Source: Candidatus Providencia siddallii
GTDB taxonomy: Bacteria; Pseudomonadota; Gammaproteobacteria; Enterobacterales; Enterobacteriaceae
Direction of reading: 5' to 3'
Assembly: GCF_964026685.1 (NCBI RefSeq)
Contig: NZ_OZ034688.1
Coordinates: forward strand, 248,001 to 312,000
Length of the DNA: 64,000 nucleotides
Shown: positions 42,537-53,219 of the stretch, in pieces
How the letters are laid out: each line of letters starts with the position of its first letter
Position numbering within the stretch: the first letter of the stretch is position 1
Notes under the pieces: generated by a model
Database searches by the model: none
Told to the model about the DNA's origin: nothing
The model's input: the letters and a program-made list of their open reading frames with translations, nothing else
Translations under genes and position numbers: made by a program

Positions 42537-43727
42537 TTATATTTTTGAAATTATTTCAGTGGTTTTATAACGTGCTATTTTGTCTATTTCTAAAATGTCT
42601 TCAATTGATTTTGGTTCAGAAAAATGTTCGTTTTCTAAAATAATATTATTAATTTTTGCTATGTCAGTAAAACGAATTTTTCCATTAAGAAAAGAAGCTA
42701 CGGTTATTTCATTTACTGCATTTAAAATAGTTGTAGCTGCTTGTCCTTGTTGACAGGCATTTATTGCTAATTTTAAACAAGGATAACGTTTATAATCTGG
42801 TTGTATGAATGTTAATGATGAAAGTTTTGTAAAATCAAGTGGTTTTGCTCCTGATTTAATTCGTTTTGGATAAGACATGCTATATGAAATTGATGTTTTC
42901 ATATCAGGGGTTCCTAATTGAGCAATTACGTTACCATCTATATATCGGACCATTGAATGTATGACTGATTGAGGATGAATTATTATTTCAATTTCTTTTG
43001 AAGAAGCATTAAAAAAATAACATGCTTCAATATATTCTAGACCTTTATTCATCATTGTAGCAGAATCTACAGAAATTTTTTTCCCCATTGACCAATTTTG
43101 ATGTTTACAAGCTTCATTGGGAGTTATTTTATCAAAATAATTTAATGGGGTTTTTATAAATGGGCCTCCAGAACCTGTTAAAATAATACTTAAAATACCC
43201 GATGCATATAAATTTGCAAAACCTAATTTTTTTTGTATAATTTTAGGTAAACTTTGAAAGATTGCGTTATGTTCGCTATCAATTGGAATTACTGATGCAT
43301 TATATTTATTAATAGCATTAAAAAATAAACGACCGCTAGTAATAAGTGATTCTTTATTTGCTAATAAAATTTTTTTACCGTTACGAATTGCTGCTAGTGT
43401 TGGTAATAAACCTGCAATTCCAGTAATTGCGGACATTATTTGATCAGCTTCATTTAATCCTGCTAATTCTATTGCAGATTTTTCACCTGATAATACTTCT
43501 GTTTTGCAATTATGTTCAAATAAAATTTTTTTTAATATTTTAGCAGAAAATTTATCTGTCATAGATGCATATTTTGGATTAAATTCAATGCATTGATTTG
43601 CCATTGTTTTTACATTTTTATTTGCAACTAAAGCAATAATTTTAAATCTTTTAGGATGTTGTCTAACAACTGAAAGTGTACTTGTACCAATTGATCCTGT
43701 AGAACCCAAAATAGTAATACGTTTCAT
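42537..43727 (-). CDS. dxr: 1-deoxy-D-xylulose 5-phosphate reductoisomerase
   Basis: Converts DXP to MEP, the committed step of the MEP isoprenoid pathway, which supplies uppS downstream. It has the N-terminal NADPH fold [32 protein letters not shown], the metal-binding [19 protein letters not shown] and [20 protein letters not shown] (in pieces). Start ATG at 43725-43727 (MKRITILGS) matches E. coli; an ATG three codons earlier is possible. About 396 residues (E. coli 398). A terminator separates it from frr, so it probably has its own promoter. Confidence 0.97.
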   Translation of the reverse strand: MKRITILGSTGSIGTSTLSVVRQHPKRFKIIALVANKNVKTMANQCIEFNPKYASMTDKFSAKILKKILFEHNCKTEVLSGEKSAIELAGLNEADQIMSAITGIAGLLPTLAAIRNGKKILLANKESLITSGRLFFNAINKYNASVIPIDSEHNAIFQSLPKIIQKKLGFANLYASGILSIILTGSGGPFIKTPLNYFDKITPNEACKHQNWSMGKKISVDSATMMNKGLEYIEACYFFNASSKEIEIIIHPQSVIHSMVRYIDGNVIAQLGTPDMKTSISYSMSYPKRIKSGAKPLDFTKLSSLTFIQPDYKRYPCLKLAINACQQGQAATTILNAVNEITVASFLNGKIRFTDIAKINNIILENEHFSEPKSIEDILEIDKIARYKTTEIISKI

Positions 43728-43767
43728 ATTGATCAAATGCTCTGATTAATTAATACTATAATATAGC

Positions 43768-43816
43768 AAAGCCACAAACTATATTATTATGTACAATTAT
43801 TATTTTATGTGGCTTT
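43768..43816 (-). terminator. Terminator-like hairpin after frr
   Basis: AAAGCCACA (43768-43776) pairs perfectly with TGTGGCTTT (43808-43816) across an A+T loop of 31 bases, 10 bases beyond the frr stop. Its G+C content stands out in the spacer. In the frr direction the stem ends in GGCTTT followed by G, so the U-run is short; still the best candidate for ending the rpsB-tsf-pyrH-frr transcripts. Confidence 0.6.
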
Positions 43817-43825
43817 AATAAAAAA

Positions 43826-44383
43826 TTAAAATTTTAATAATTCAGTTTCTTTTTGTGTTAAAATTTCATCTGTTATTTTTATAAATTTGTCTGTTAGTTT
43901 TTGAATATAATCTTGCGATTTACGTTCTTCATCTTCTGTTATTTTTTTATCTTTTAATAAAATTTTTATTTTATCGTTTGCATATCTTCGAATATTACGT
44001 ATAGTGATTTTATTTTGTTCTGAATTATTACGTATTATCTTTATAAGTTTTTTTCTGCGATCCTCGGTTAAAGGAGGAAATAAAATTCTAATTATATTAC
44101 CAGATGAAGATGTGTTTAAATCTAAATTTGATGTTATAATGGCTTTTTCAATTAAATGTAAAGTTTTTTTATCAAAAACAGATACGTTTAATGTAGATGA
44201 ATTTTCTACAGTTATATTTGATAATTGGCGTATAGGTATTGTGGAACCATAACATTCAACTATAATATTATCTAATATATTTGGAGAAATTCGTCCTGCA
44301 TGAATTTTATTAATTTGATTTTTTAGTATCTCTATGCTTTTTTCCATACGGTTTTTAGCATCTTTATGAATTTCGTTAATCAC
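43826..44383 (-). CDS. frr: Ribosome recycling factor
   Basis: Splits post-termination ribosomes together with EF-G. 185 residues, as in E. coli. Recognisable are [10 protein letters not shown] near the start, the [13 protein letters not shown] segment, [13 protein letters not shown] and [12 protein letters not shown], then the long helices to the end. RRF acts after release-factor-dependent termination, so it is part of the machinery affected by the UGA change seen here. Downstream of pyrH. Confidence 0.98.
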   Translation of the reverse strand: MINEIHKDAKNRMEKSIEILKNQINKIHAGRISPNILDNIIVECYGSTIPIRQLSNITVENSSTLNVSVFDKKTLHLIEKAIITSNLDLNTSSSGNIIRILFPPLTEDRRKKLIKIIRNNSEQNKITIRNIRRYANDKIKILLKDKKITEDEERKSQDYIQKLTDKFIKITDEILTQKETELLKF

Positions 44384-44454
44384 GTTTAAACCTTTAAAAA
44401 TTTTGTAGTTAAAATAAAGTTTTTTAAATTGTTTTTATAAAAATTTTTATTAAT

Positions 44455-45183
44455 TTAGTTATGTGTGATAAGAGTTCCTATGTTTTTACCAAATATGATA
44501 TCTCGTAAAGCATTTGGTTTTTTTATATTAAAAATAAGAATCGGTAAATTATGATCTTGTGCTAATGTAAATGCAGTTAAATCCATAATTTTTAATTTAT
44601 GTTTTAAAACTTCTTTGTAACTTAATTTTTTATACATAAATGCTTTGTTATTTTTATTTGGGTCTGAAGAATAAACTCCATTAACTTTTGTTGCTTTTAA
44701 TATTATATCTGCTTTTATTTCAAGCCCACGTAAACATGCAGCTGAATCTGTTGTAAAAAATGGATTTCCTATACCTCCAGAAAAAATTATAACATTTTTA
44801 TGTTGTAATAGGCTTATTGCTTTTTTTAAATTAAAAATATTACAGATTCCATTTAATGGAATAGCAGACATTAATTTTGTATTTACGCTAATATGATTTA
44901 AAGTATCACATATTGCTAATCCATTCATTATTGTAGCTAACATACCCATATAATCACCAACAACATGGCTTATTCCAGATTTTGCTAATTTTGATCCTCG
45001 AAATAAATTCCCACCTCCAATGACAATACCTACTTCTATTCCTAATTTTATTAATTCTTTTATTTCTAAAGCTATAATTTTTAAAAGCTTATTATCAATA
45101 CCAAAACCTTCTTCTCCTTGCAAAGCTTCTCCGCTTAATTTAAGTAAAATTCGTTGATAAATGATTTTTGTATTGTTTGTCAT
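44455..45183 (-). CDS. pyrH: Uridylate kinase
   Basis: Phosphorylates UMP to UDP. Amino acid kinase fold with [42 protein letters not shown] (in pieces), [17 protein letters not shown] and [12 protein letters not shown]. The ATG at 45181-45183 gives [13 protein letters not shown], matching E. coli, and 242 residues (E. coli 241); an ATG nine codons earlier is unlikely. In the rpsB-tsf-pyrH-frr order. Confidence 0.97.
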   Translation of the reverse strand: MTNNTKIIYQRILLKLSGEALQGEEGFGIDNKLLKIIALEIKELIKLGIEVGIVIGGGNLFRGSKLAKSGISHVVGDYMGMLATIMNGLAICDTLNHISVNTKLMSAIPLNGICNIFNLKKAISLLQHKNVIIFSGGIGNPFFTTDSAACLRGLEIKADIILKATKVNGVYSSDPNKNNKAFMYKKLSYKEVLKHKLKIMDLTAFTLAQDHNLPILIFNIKKPNALRDIIFGKNIGTLITHN

Positions 45184-45371
45184 TATATTACGTCCAAACG
45201 AATTATTCATTAAGATAAATATGAATATAATCGATATATAAAATGGTTTTTATAATTGTTAATATAGTTTATATTTTTAAAATGTTTATTAAATTATTTT
45301 GATTTAAATATTTTTAATAAAAATATAAATAATTATCATTTTATTTTAAATATTTTCTAAAAAAATGGATT

Positions 45372-46175
45372 TTATATATTTTCACCTAATTCAAAACGAA
45401 TAAAATTAGTAATATTTATATTATTTTCTTTAATAAAATCCCCAACAGTTTTTTTGGGGTCAATAACAAAAGGTTGTGTAATTAATGATATTTCTTTAGT
45501 AAATTTATTCATTTGTCCTATAACTATTTTTTTTGTAATTTCATTAGGTTTTCCAGATTGAATTGCGATTTCTAATTGAATTTTATATTCATGATTAATA
45601 ATATCAGATGGAATTTTTTCAGGGCTAAAATACTGTGGTTTACATGCAGCAATATGCATTGCAATATATTTTAAAAATTGTTTATTAGTTTTTTTTGCTG
45701 ATACTAAAACGCCTATGCGATTATTATGTAAATAATTTTCAATTTGAATATCTTTTAAAATTTTAAATCTACGTATATTTATATTTTCTTTAACTTTAGT
45801 AATTAAATCTATTCGAGATTTTTCTAAATCAGTTTTTAAATCTTGTAGATTACAATATTTATTAAGATATGTTAAAAACAAAATTTCTTTTCCAAATGAT
45901 AAAAAATTATTATTTTTAGCAACAAAATCGCTTTCGCAATTAAGTTCTATTATAACTCCAAATTTCCCATTATCAAAAATTTTAGTTAAAATAACACCTT
46001 CTGTTGTGATTCGTCCTGATTTTTTAGTTGCTATTGTTTTACCTGATTTTCGAAGTAAGTCTATTGCTAAATCAATATCACCATTAGTTTTGATTAATGC
46101 TTTTTTACATTCAATTATGCTTATATCAGTACGTTTTCTTAATTCTTTTATTAATGAAGTTATTTTTTCATTCAT
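45372..46175 (-). CDS. tsf: Elongation factor Ts
   Basis: Guanine nucleotide exchange factor for EF-Tu. The N-terminal UBA-like domain reads LIKELRKRTDISIIECKKAL (in pieces), followed by GDIDLAIDLLRKSG, the TDFV-like conserved core written here as NCESDFVAKN with the Asp-Phe that displaces Mg in EF-Tu, and MHIAACKP. 267 residues against 283 in E. coli, the shortening lying in the C-terminal dimerisation part. Start ATG 46173-46175 with AAGGAAAT before it. Confidence 0.96.
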   Translation of the reverse strand: MNEKITSLIKELRKRTDISIIECKKALIKTNGDIDLAIDLLRKSGKTIATKKSGRITTEGVILTKIFDNGKFGVIIELNCESDFVAKNNNFLSFGKEILFLTYLNKYCNLQDLKTDLEKSRIDLITKVKENINIRRFKILKDIQIENYLHNNRIGVLVSAKKTNKQFLKYIAMHIAACKPQYFSPEKIPSDIINHEYKIQLEIAIQSGKPNEITKKIVIGQMNKFTKEISLITQPFVIDPKKTVGDFIKENNINITNFIRFELGENI

Positions 46176-46323
46176 GAAATTTATTTCCTTTTATATATTT
46201 CATAAAATTATGTTTTATTAATGTTTTATTTTTATTTAAAAATATTAATAATATTATTATTAAATAATTATTTTGTTTTTTTAATATAGTTTTTTTATAA
46301 AAAATATATTTATTATTGATTTT

Positions 46324-47025
46324 TTATATTTCTGATGTAAAATTATGTAAATTATTTTTTTTAATTACTTTAGTTATTTCATTCATATATAATTTTATTG
46401 CTCGAATTGCATCATCATTACCAGGAATTACGTAATTTATCCCATTTGGGCTAGAATTAGTATCAACTATAGCAAAAATAGGAATACCTAAATTATTTGC
46501 TTCTTTAATTGCAATATGTTCGTGATTAGCATCAATTATAAATAAAGCATCAGGTAATCCTCCCATATTTTTGATCCCACCTAAGCTATTTTCTAATTTG
46601 TTAAGTTCTCTATAACATATTAAAGCTTCTTTTTTAGTTAATTTTTCAAAAGTACCATCTTTTGATTGATTTTCTAGATCTTTCAAACGATTTATTGATT
46701 GACGAACGGTTCTCCAATTAGTAAGCATACCACCTAACCATCTATAATTAACAAAATATTGATTACAATTATTAGCTGTTTCTTTGATTGTTTTACTAGC
46801 AGCTTTTTTAGTTCCAACAAATAAGATTTTACCTCTATTTATAGTAATTTTATTTAATTCATACAAAGCATTATTAAACATTGGAATTGTATTTTCTAAA
46901 TTAATTATGTGTATTTTGTTTTTAACACCAAAAATGTAAGGTTTCATTTTTGGGTTCCAATAACGTGTTTGATGTCCAAAATGCACACCTGCTTGTATCA
47001 TATCTTTCATAGAAACTGTTACCAT
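46324..47025 (-). CDS. rpsB: Ribosomal protein S2
   Basis: Small-subunit protein uS2. The start [24 protein letters not shown] (in pieces), [55 protein letters not shown] (in pieces) and [10 protein letters not shown] are diagnostic. 233 residues (E. coli 241). Strong AGAGGT ribosome-binding site. First gene of the minus-strand rpsB-tsf block. Confidence 0.98.
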   Translation of the reverse strand: MVTVSMKDMIQAGVHFGHQTRYWNPKMKPYIFGVKNKIHIINLENTIPMFNNALYELNKITINRGKILFVGTKKAASKTIKETANNCNQYFVNYRWLGGMLTNWRTVRQSINRLKDLENQSKDGTFEKLTKKEALICYRELNKLENSLGGIKNMGGLPDALFIIDANHEHIAIKEANNLGIPIFAIVDTNSSPNGINYVIPGNDDAIRAIKLYMNEITKVIKKNNLHNFTSEI

Positions 47026-47378
47026 TTAATACCTCTATGTTTGTTAGTTTTATTTTTATAATGTTTATAATATTTGTTTTATTTTTTATTTATAAATAAG
47101 TAAAATATAATAATATATTTATTTATAAATAATTTTAGTTATTTAAGTTAAATATTTTTTTAAATATTATTTTTTATTTAAAAAAATATTTAAATAATTA
47201 AAACAATATATTTTATATCATAAATATAAAATTTAATATAACATTTGTTGTTTTTTATTATAAAAATATGTTATTTTACTTATTTTTAAATATACAGAAT
47301 TATTTATATTTTAATTTTGTTTTTTTAAATTTGTAATTTAAATTATTTATTTTTTTATTGGTCTAATAGAATTTAATT
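47026..47378. other. Divergent AT spacer rpsB / map
   Basis: 353 A+T-rich bases between divergent genes; must hold both promoters. It contains the 19-bp stem listed at 47148-47193. No gene. Confidence 0.6.
47148..47193. repeat. Perfect inverted repeat between rpsB and map
   Basis: Arms of 19 bases (47148-47166, 47175-47193) with an 8-base loop, A+T except none G/C in the stem. Lies between two divergent promoters. Unknown role; could be a fossil bidirectional structure or a DNA-binding dyad. Confidence 0.75.
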
Positions 47379-48173
47379 ATGTCTATTTTTATAAAAACTG
47401 AAAAAGATATTCAAAAAATGCGTATAGCAGGGCATTTAGCAGCAGAAGTTTTAGAGATGATTGAATATTACATTGTTCCTGGTGTTAAAACAGGTAAACT
47501 TAATGATATTTGTCATAAATATATAATTGATAAACAAAAAGCTATACCAGCAATTTTTAATTACAATGGATTTCCTAAGTCTGTTTGTATTTCAGTAAAT
47601 GATGTTGTATGTCATGGTATCCCAAGTTATAGAAAAATTCTAAAAAATGGTGATATTGTTAATATAGATGTTACAGTTATTAAAAATGGTTTTTATGCTG
47701 ATACATCTAAGATGTTTTTTGTTGGAAAACCAACAATTCAAGGGAAGCGTCTTTGTAAGATCGCCCAAGAAAGTTTATATTTAGCAATAAGAATGATAAA
47801 ACCAGGTGTACGATTATGTATTATTGGCAAAACAATTCAAGATTTTGTTGAAAAATATGATTTATCAATAGTAAGAGAATTTTGTGGACATGGGATAGGT
47901 AAAAATTTTCATGAAGAACCTCAAATTTTACATTATAATGCAGAAGATAAAAATATTATTTTTCAAAAAGGAATGACTTTTACCATTGAACCGATGATCA
48001 ATATTGGAGATTCTCGTATTAGAATAATGAAAGATGGTTGGACTGTAAAAACTAAAAACAGAGGTTTATCTGCTCAATATGAACATACTTTACTTGTAAC
48101 TGATAAAGGTTGCGAAATATTTACATTACGTAAAGAAGAAAGATTTTCCTCTGCAATATTAATTAATGAATGA
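47379..48173 (+). CDS. map: Methionine aminopeptidase, ending in TGA
   Basis: Removes the initiator methionine. All metal ligands can be seen: His in VCHGIPS, Asp in VNIDVTVIKNGFYADTS (two), His in CGHGIGKNFHEEP, Glu in FTIEPMIN and Glu in QYEHTLLVT. 264 residues, equal to E. coli. It ends ILINE then TGA at 48171-48173, the same point as E. coli (ISHDE). Reading that TGA as Trp would add 28 residues of Lys/Asn/Phe-rich, spacer-like sequence before TAA at 48255-48257. This is the second clear case of TGA at a natural end. glnD, normally between map and dapD, is lost. Confidence 0.97.
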   Translation: MSIFIKTEKDIQKMRIAGHLAAEVLEMIEYYIVPGVKTGKLNDICHKYIIDKQKAIPAIFNYNGFPKSVCISVNDVVCHGIPSYRKILKNGDIVNIDVTVIKNGFYADTSKMFFVGKPTIQGKRLCKIAQESLYLAIRMIKPGVRLCIIGKTIQDFVEKYDLSIVREFCGHGIGKNFHEEPQILHYNAEDKNIIFQKGMTFTIEPMINIGDSRIRIMKDGWTVKTKNRGLSAQYEHTLLVTDKGCEIFTLRKEERFSSAILINE

Positions 48174-48305
48174 TTTTTTAATAAAAAAAATAAATTATTT
48201 TATATAGTTAAAAAATATTTTCATAAAAAAAATAGAAGATTGCTTTTATATAATTAAAATTAAGTGTAGAATACTTATAATTTTTATAAAAATATAGATA
48301 TATTA

Positions 48306-49130
48306 ATGTATAAATTACAAACTATTATAGAAAGTGCTTTTGAAAATAAAGACACAATAAGACCAAATACTGTATCATTAGAAATTAAAAATGCAGTTTT
48401 TGATGTTATTAATTTGCTGAATATAGGAAAATTACGTGTTGCAGAAAAAATAAATGATATATGAATTACTCATCAATGGTTGAAAAAAGCTATATTGTTA
48501 TCGTTTATTATACAAAATAATAAAATCATTAAAGGTATTGAAAGTTGTTATTTTGATAAAATTCCTACAAAATTTTTCAATTACGATCAAAAACGATTTG
48601 AAAAAGAATGTATTAGGGTTGTTCCTCAAGCAATTGCACGTAAAGGTTCTTATATTGGTAAAAATACTGTTTTAATGCCATGTTATGTTAATATTGGAGC
48701 TTATATTGATGAAGGAACAATGATTGATACTTGGGCAACTATTGGTTCATGTGCTCAAATAGGTAAAAATGTTCATATATCTGGCGGTGTAGGTATAGGT
48801 GGTGTTCTTGAACCGTTACAAAATAACCCAACAATTATTGAAAATGATTGTTTTATTGGTGCTCGTTCAGAAATAGTAGAAGGTGTTATTATAGAAGAAG
48901 GTTCTATAATTTCAATGGGGGTTTTTTTAAGTAAAAGTACAAAAATTTATAATCGTAATACTGGAAAAATTTTTTATGGTTATGTCCCAGCTGGTTCTGT
49001 AGTTGTTTCTGGAAATATGCAATCAGAAGATAAAACACATGGTGTTTATTGTGCTATTATTGTAAAAAATGTTGATAAAGATTCAAGAAATAAAATTAAT
49101 ATAAATAAGTTATTGAGAAATATTGAATAA
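48306..49130 (+). CDS. dapD: Tetrahydrodipicolinate N-succinyltransferase, one in-frame TGA (Trp53)
   Basis: Succinylates tetrahydrodipicolinate in DAP/lysine synthesis, upstream of dapE. From ATG 48306 the frame reads [25 protein letters not shown], then TGA at 48462-48464, then [13 protein letters not shown]. coli has [11 protein letters not shown] here (from memory): the first Trp is TGA and the second, five codons later, is TGG. The rest is the hexapeptide beta helix with [32 protein letters not shown] (in pieces) and ARSEIVEGV. 274 residues, as in E. coli. Without the recoding only a headless 216-residue piece would be made. Confidence 0.96.
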
Positions 49131-49421
49131 TTTTAAAATAAGTTATATATTATTAATATTAAATAAATTATAATAATATTATTTAAAATAATTATTAATT
49201 GCATCAATATAATATATTAATATTACATTGTATATTAGCAAATATTTATTGTTAGTTTTTACATATACTTATACAATAGAATTATAATTCTAATATATTT
49301 TATATTAAATTTTAATTAACAATAAATATTGTTTTTTAATTTTTAATTATTTTAGTATATTAATAATTTTATAATAATAAATATTATTTGTATTAGTTAA
49401 TTTAACCAGGAAGTATAAAAA

Positions 49422-50831
49422 ATGTCAGTTAAAAATATTATGTCATTAATTAAAGCACATAATGTTAAATTTATTGATTTACGTTTTACAGATACAAAAG
49501 GTAAAGATCAACATATAACAATTTCTGCAAAACAAGTAAATGAAAATTTTTTTAATAAAGGTCAGATGTTTGATGGTTCTTCGATTGAAGGCTGGAAAAA
49601 TATAAATGAATCAGATATGGTATTAATGCCTGATGTATCTACAGTTTTATTAGATCCATTTTTTTTAGATACGACTTTAATTATTCGTTGTGATATTTTA
49701 GAGCCTAAGACAATGAAAAATTATAATAGAGATCCGCGTTCTATTTCAAAACGCGCAGAAAAATTTTTATCTTGCAGCGGGATCGCCGATTGTGTTTTAT
49801 TCGGGCCTGAACCAGAATTTTTTGTTTTTGATGATATACGATATGGTAGTAATATGAATGGAAGTTATTATTATATTGATGATATTGAAGCTGCTTGGAA
49901 TACTGGTTCTAAATATAAAAACGGTAATAAAGGTCATAGACCTGGTGTTAGAAAGGGATATTTCCCGATACCACCTGTTGATTCATCGCAAGATTTACGT
50001 TCTGCAATGTGTTCAGCTATGGAAAAAATGGGTTTGACAATTGAATCTCATCATCATGAAGTAGCAACTGCTGGTCAGAATGAAATTGCAATTCGTTTTA
50101 ATACAATGACGAAGAAAGCTGATGAAATTCAAATTTATAAATATGTAGTGCATAATGTTGCTCGTTTAAATGGTAAAACAGCTACTTTTATGCCTAAACC
50201 ATTAATGGATGACAACGGTTCTGGAATGCATTGTCATATTTCTTTATCAAAAGACGGTATTAATTTATTTGCAGGTAATAGATATAGTGGATTATCTGAT
50301 ATGTCATTATATTATATAGGAGGAATAATAAAACATGCGCGTGCGTTAAATGCATTTACTAATCCAACTACTAATTCATATAAACGTTTAGTTCCTGGTT
50401 TTGAAGCTCCAGTTATGTTAGCATATTCTGAACGAAACAGATCAGCGTCTATTCGTATTCCTATAGTTACAAATGAAAAATTACGACGTATAGAAGTTCG
50501 TTTTCCAGATCCATCTGCTAATCCATATTTAGCGTTTGCTTCTCAATTAATGGCGGGTATTGATGGAATTATTAATAAAATACATCCAGGTGATGCAATT
50601 GATAAAGATTTATATAATTTATCTATTAATGAAAGAAAAAAAATACCGGTTGTATCAAGTTCTTTAGAGGAGTCATTGGAACAACTAGACAATAATAGAG
50701 AATTTTTAAATCGTGGTGGTGTATTTACTAATGATGCTATTGATTCATATATTAAATTATTGTATATTGATATCGAACGAGTTCGTGTTATGCCTCATCC
50801 ATTAGAATTTGAAATGTATTATAGTGTTTAG
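49422..50831 (+). CDS. glnA: Glutamine synthetase type I
   Basis: Makes glutamine from glutamate, ammonia and ATP. 469 residues as in E. coli. Motifs: [61 protein letters not shown] (in pieces), [17 protein letters not shown] (in pieces), RSASIRIP and REFL. The adenylylation tyrosine region DLYNLSINE is retained although glnD is gone from its usual place next to map. Ends in TAG. AGGA lies before the ATG. Glutamine feeds the purine and PABA steps in this window. Confidence 0.98.
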   Translation: MSVKNIMSLIKAHNVKFIDLRFTDTKGKDQHITISAKQVNENFFNKGQMFDGSSIEGWKNINESDMVLMPDVSTVLLDPFFLDTTLIIRCDILEPKTMKNYNRDPRSISKRAEKFLSCSGIADCVLFGPEPEFFVFDDIRYGSNMNGSYYYIDDIEAAWNTGSKYKNGNKGHRPGVRKGYFPIPPVDSSQDLRSAMCSAMEKMGLTIESHHHEVATAGQNEIAIRFNTMTKKADEIQIYKYVVHNVARLNGKTATFMPKPLMDDNGSGMHCHISLSKDGINLFAGNRYSGLSDMSLYYIGGIIKHARALNAFTNPTTNSYKRLVPGFEAPVMLAYSERNRSASIRIPIVTNEKLRRIEVRFPDPSANPYLAFASQLMAGIDGIINKIHPGDAIDKDLYNLSINERKKIPVVSSSLEESLEQLDNNREFLNRGGVFTNDAIDSYIKLLYIDIERVRVMPHPLEFEMYYSV

Positions 50832-51116
50832 ATATAAAATTATTGTATATTTACACTATATGTAATTTTTAAAAAATGTTTTTTAAAACTAAAAATATGA
50901 TAGTTTAATATTATATATGATATATATAATACATATTTTAAAAAATATTGATATTTTATTTATAATAAAATATTTTTTTGTTTTTGTAACACGTTTTTAT
51001 TATGATGTTTATTTAAAAATATAAATTTTATTGTATAAAAAAAATAAAATTTTATATGTTTAAATATATAGAATCCTTTTAAATAGTATAAAAAAATATT
51101 TATATTGTTTATACTA

Positions 51117-52487
51117 TTAATTAATTTTTGATAAATTTTTTTCTAATAAAGGTAAAATTAAACTAATTTTATCTAATGTTTCTTGGTATTCTTTATTAAT
51201 TTTACTATCAGAAACAATACCTCCTCCTGACCAGCAAAAAATATGTTTTTTGTATGTTATTAATGTTCTTATTGCAATATTAGTATCCATATTATCTAAA
51301 AAATCTATATATCCTATTGCACCACAATATCCATGTCGTTTATGTGGTTCAAGTTCTTCGATTATTTCCATTGCTCTAATTTTTGGAGCACCTGTTATTG
51401 AACCTCCAGGAAAACAAGTACGTAGTAGATCTATTGCATTATATTTTTTATTTAATTTTGCTGTTATTGTACTAACTAGATGATATACAGAAGGGAATTG
51501 TTCAACTTTAAATAACTCTGTAACTTTTATTGAACCAGGTATTGCAGTTTTACCAATATCATTTCGTAATAAATCAACAATCATTAAATTTTCCGCTAGA
51601 TTTTTTTGTGAATTTTTTAATTTTTCAAATTGTTTAATGTCTTCTTTTATGTTTTTTAAACGTGGTAAAGTACCTTTAATTGGTCTTGTTTGTATGTTAC
51701 CATTTCGTAATGAAATAAAACGTTCAGGAGAAAAACAAATTATTATATTGTTTTGTAAACAAATATATGAAGAGAATGGTACAGCATTATTTTTAATTAA
51801 TAATATAAATGCTTGCCATTCATTACCGGTATATTGAGCTTTAAATCTTTGAGCTAAATTAATTTGATAGCAATCTCCATTTTGTAAATATTTATGAATA
51901 CGAATAATATTTTGTTTGTATTTTTTTTTTGGCATGTTCGTTTGCCATTTTGTTGTCAATTTAAAATTATTTTTATATGATATTTTTTTAGATAACAACC
52001 ATTTTAATCGAAGATTTGCATCTTCATGGCTTATTAATGTTATAATTTTATTATAATGATCTATAGTTAATGACCATAAATATATTCCTATTGCCATATC
52101 AGGAAAATTGATATCTGTTTTAGCTATTTCAGGTATTTTTTCAGTATGTCTAGCTAAATCATAACTCCAAATACCAAGAGCTCCACCATTGAATGGTATT
52201 GTATTATCGATTATATTTTTAATTTTATATTTATTAATAAATTTATATATAAGATTAAAAGGATTTTCTTTTGAAATATATGATTTTTTATTTTCAATAA
52301 TTATTGTTTTTTTTTGATATGTAGTTAGTGTAACTATTGGATCAGATACAATAATATCAAATTGATTACATGAATGATTTGCATTTCCTGAATACAATAA
52401 CATTGACCATGGTTGATTAGAAATTGGTGCAAAATATTTTATTGCAGCATCAGATTGATATTGTAATATTATTTTATTTTTACTCAT
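51117..52487 (-). CDS. pabB: Aminodeoxychorismate synthase component I
   Basis: Aminates chorismate to 4-amino-4-deoxychorismate for p-aminobenzoate and folate. 456 residues (E. coli 453). Chorismate-binding signatures are GDCYQINLAQRF with the PabB-type Lys-free loop PIKGTLPR (active-site Lys), ENLMIVDLLRNDIG, FPGGSITGAPKIRAMEIIEELE (in pieces), GYCGAIGYI and GGGIVSDS. The PIKGT motif separates PabB from TrpE (PIAGT), and tryptophan feedback motif is absent. Keeping folate synthesis is typical for symbionts of blood feeders. pabA and pabC are not in the window. Confidence 0.94.
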   Translation of the reverse strand: MSKNKIILQYQSDAAIKYFAPISNQPWSMLLYSGNANHSCNQFDIIVSDPIVTLTTYQKKTIIIENKKSYISKENPFNLIYKFINKYKIKNIIDNTIPFNGGALGIWSYDLARHTEKIPEIAKTDINFPDMAIGIYLWSLTIDHYNKIITLISHEDANLRLKWLLSKKISYKNNFKLTTKWQTNMPKKKYKQNIIRIHKYLQNGDCYQINLAQRFKAQYTGNEWQAFILLIKNNAVPFSSYICLQNNIIICFSPERFISLRNGNIQTRPIKGTLPRLKNIKEDIKQFEKLKNSQKNLAENLMIVDLLRNDIGKTAIPGSIKVTELFKVEQFPSVYHLVSTITAKLNKKYNAIDLLRTCFPGGSITGAPKIRAMEIIEELEPHKRHGYCGAIGYIDFLDNMDTNIAIRTLITYKKHIFCWSGGGIVSDSKINKEYQETLDKISLILPLLEKNLSKIN

Positions 52488-52889
52488 TATTTATATATTT
52501 TTTTAAATGATTTTATTTATATAAAATATTTTATATAATATTATCATACTATAATAAATATATTAAAATCATAATTTTAAAAAACGTTAATAATATATAT
52601 AATATTGATATTTTGTATTTTATTTTTTTGTTTTTAGTGTTATTTAATTTATTAAAAATATCTTTATATTTATGTTATTTTATTTAATTTTTTATAATTA
52701 TTATATAATTTTAAAAAATAATTTGTTAGTTTTTTATTTTTTAATTTTTTTATTAAAAAACAAATTAAATTGTTTGTATATTTATTGTTTATTGTTTAAA
52801 AATTTAAATGATAATATATTAAAAAATATAAAATATTAATTTAATAATAAATAATTTATTATGAAAAAATATTATTTATTATAAAAATT

Positions 52890-52923
52890 AATAAATTTTA
52901 TATTAAATAATATAAAATTTATT
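52890..52923. repeat. 15-bp inverted repeat in the pabB-proQ spacer
   Basis: Arms 52890-52904 and 52909-52923 are perfectly complementary around the loop AAAT; A+T only. Forms a pair with the dyad 14 bases further on. Confidence 0.65.
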
Positions 52924-52936
52924 TATTAACTAATGG

Positions 52937-52962
52937 ATATTAATTAATAAATTAATTAATAT
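52937..52962. repeat. 12-base dyad in the pabB-proQ spacer
   Basis: Arms 52937-52948 and 52951-52962 (ATATTAATTAAT and its complement) around AA, with looser complementarity continuing outward. Next to the preceding inverted repeat. Confidence 0.5.
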
Positions 52963-53219
52963 TAGTTATTAATTGAAAATTAAAAATATTTATTTATATT
53001 TAAAGTATTTTTTTATATTTTTTTAAAAATCTAAGATTATATTTTTATAAATATAAAATAATATTGAGTTACTTATAAATATGGTTTTAATAATGCTATT
53101 TAATAATTAAAAATATGAAATATATAAAAATTTTTTTATTTAATTCAAGAATTATTAATAATTTTTAATATATTAATATTATATATTTATATAATACAAG
53201 TAAATATTTAGGAAATTTT

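Larger units (their letters stand above)
52488..53219. other. 732-base AT spacer pabB / proQ with palindromes
   Basis: No coding potential. It holds two neighbouring inverted repeats (52890-52923 and 52937-52962, listed separately). A GGAA site precedes proQ. Both flanking genes read away from it, so their promoters should be here. Confidence 0.6.

Noticed and set aside
48174-48257. The open stretch after map as a separate small gene or a conserved C-terminal extension
   Set aside because: It has no start signal and looks like translated A+T spacer (Phe, Lys, Asn); Map homologues end at the TGA.
27038-48464. Treating birA, trhP, tilS, lpxB, rseP and dapD as split genes or pseudogenes
   Set aside because: The only interruptions are TGA, at conserved Trp positions, and both sides stay in frame with full conservation. 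Decay would also bring frameshifts, TAA and TAG.
52890-52962. Neighbouring inverted repeats as a CRISPR array
   Set aside because: The two dyads differ in sequence, there is no repeated unit with spacers, and no cas gene.
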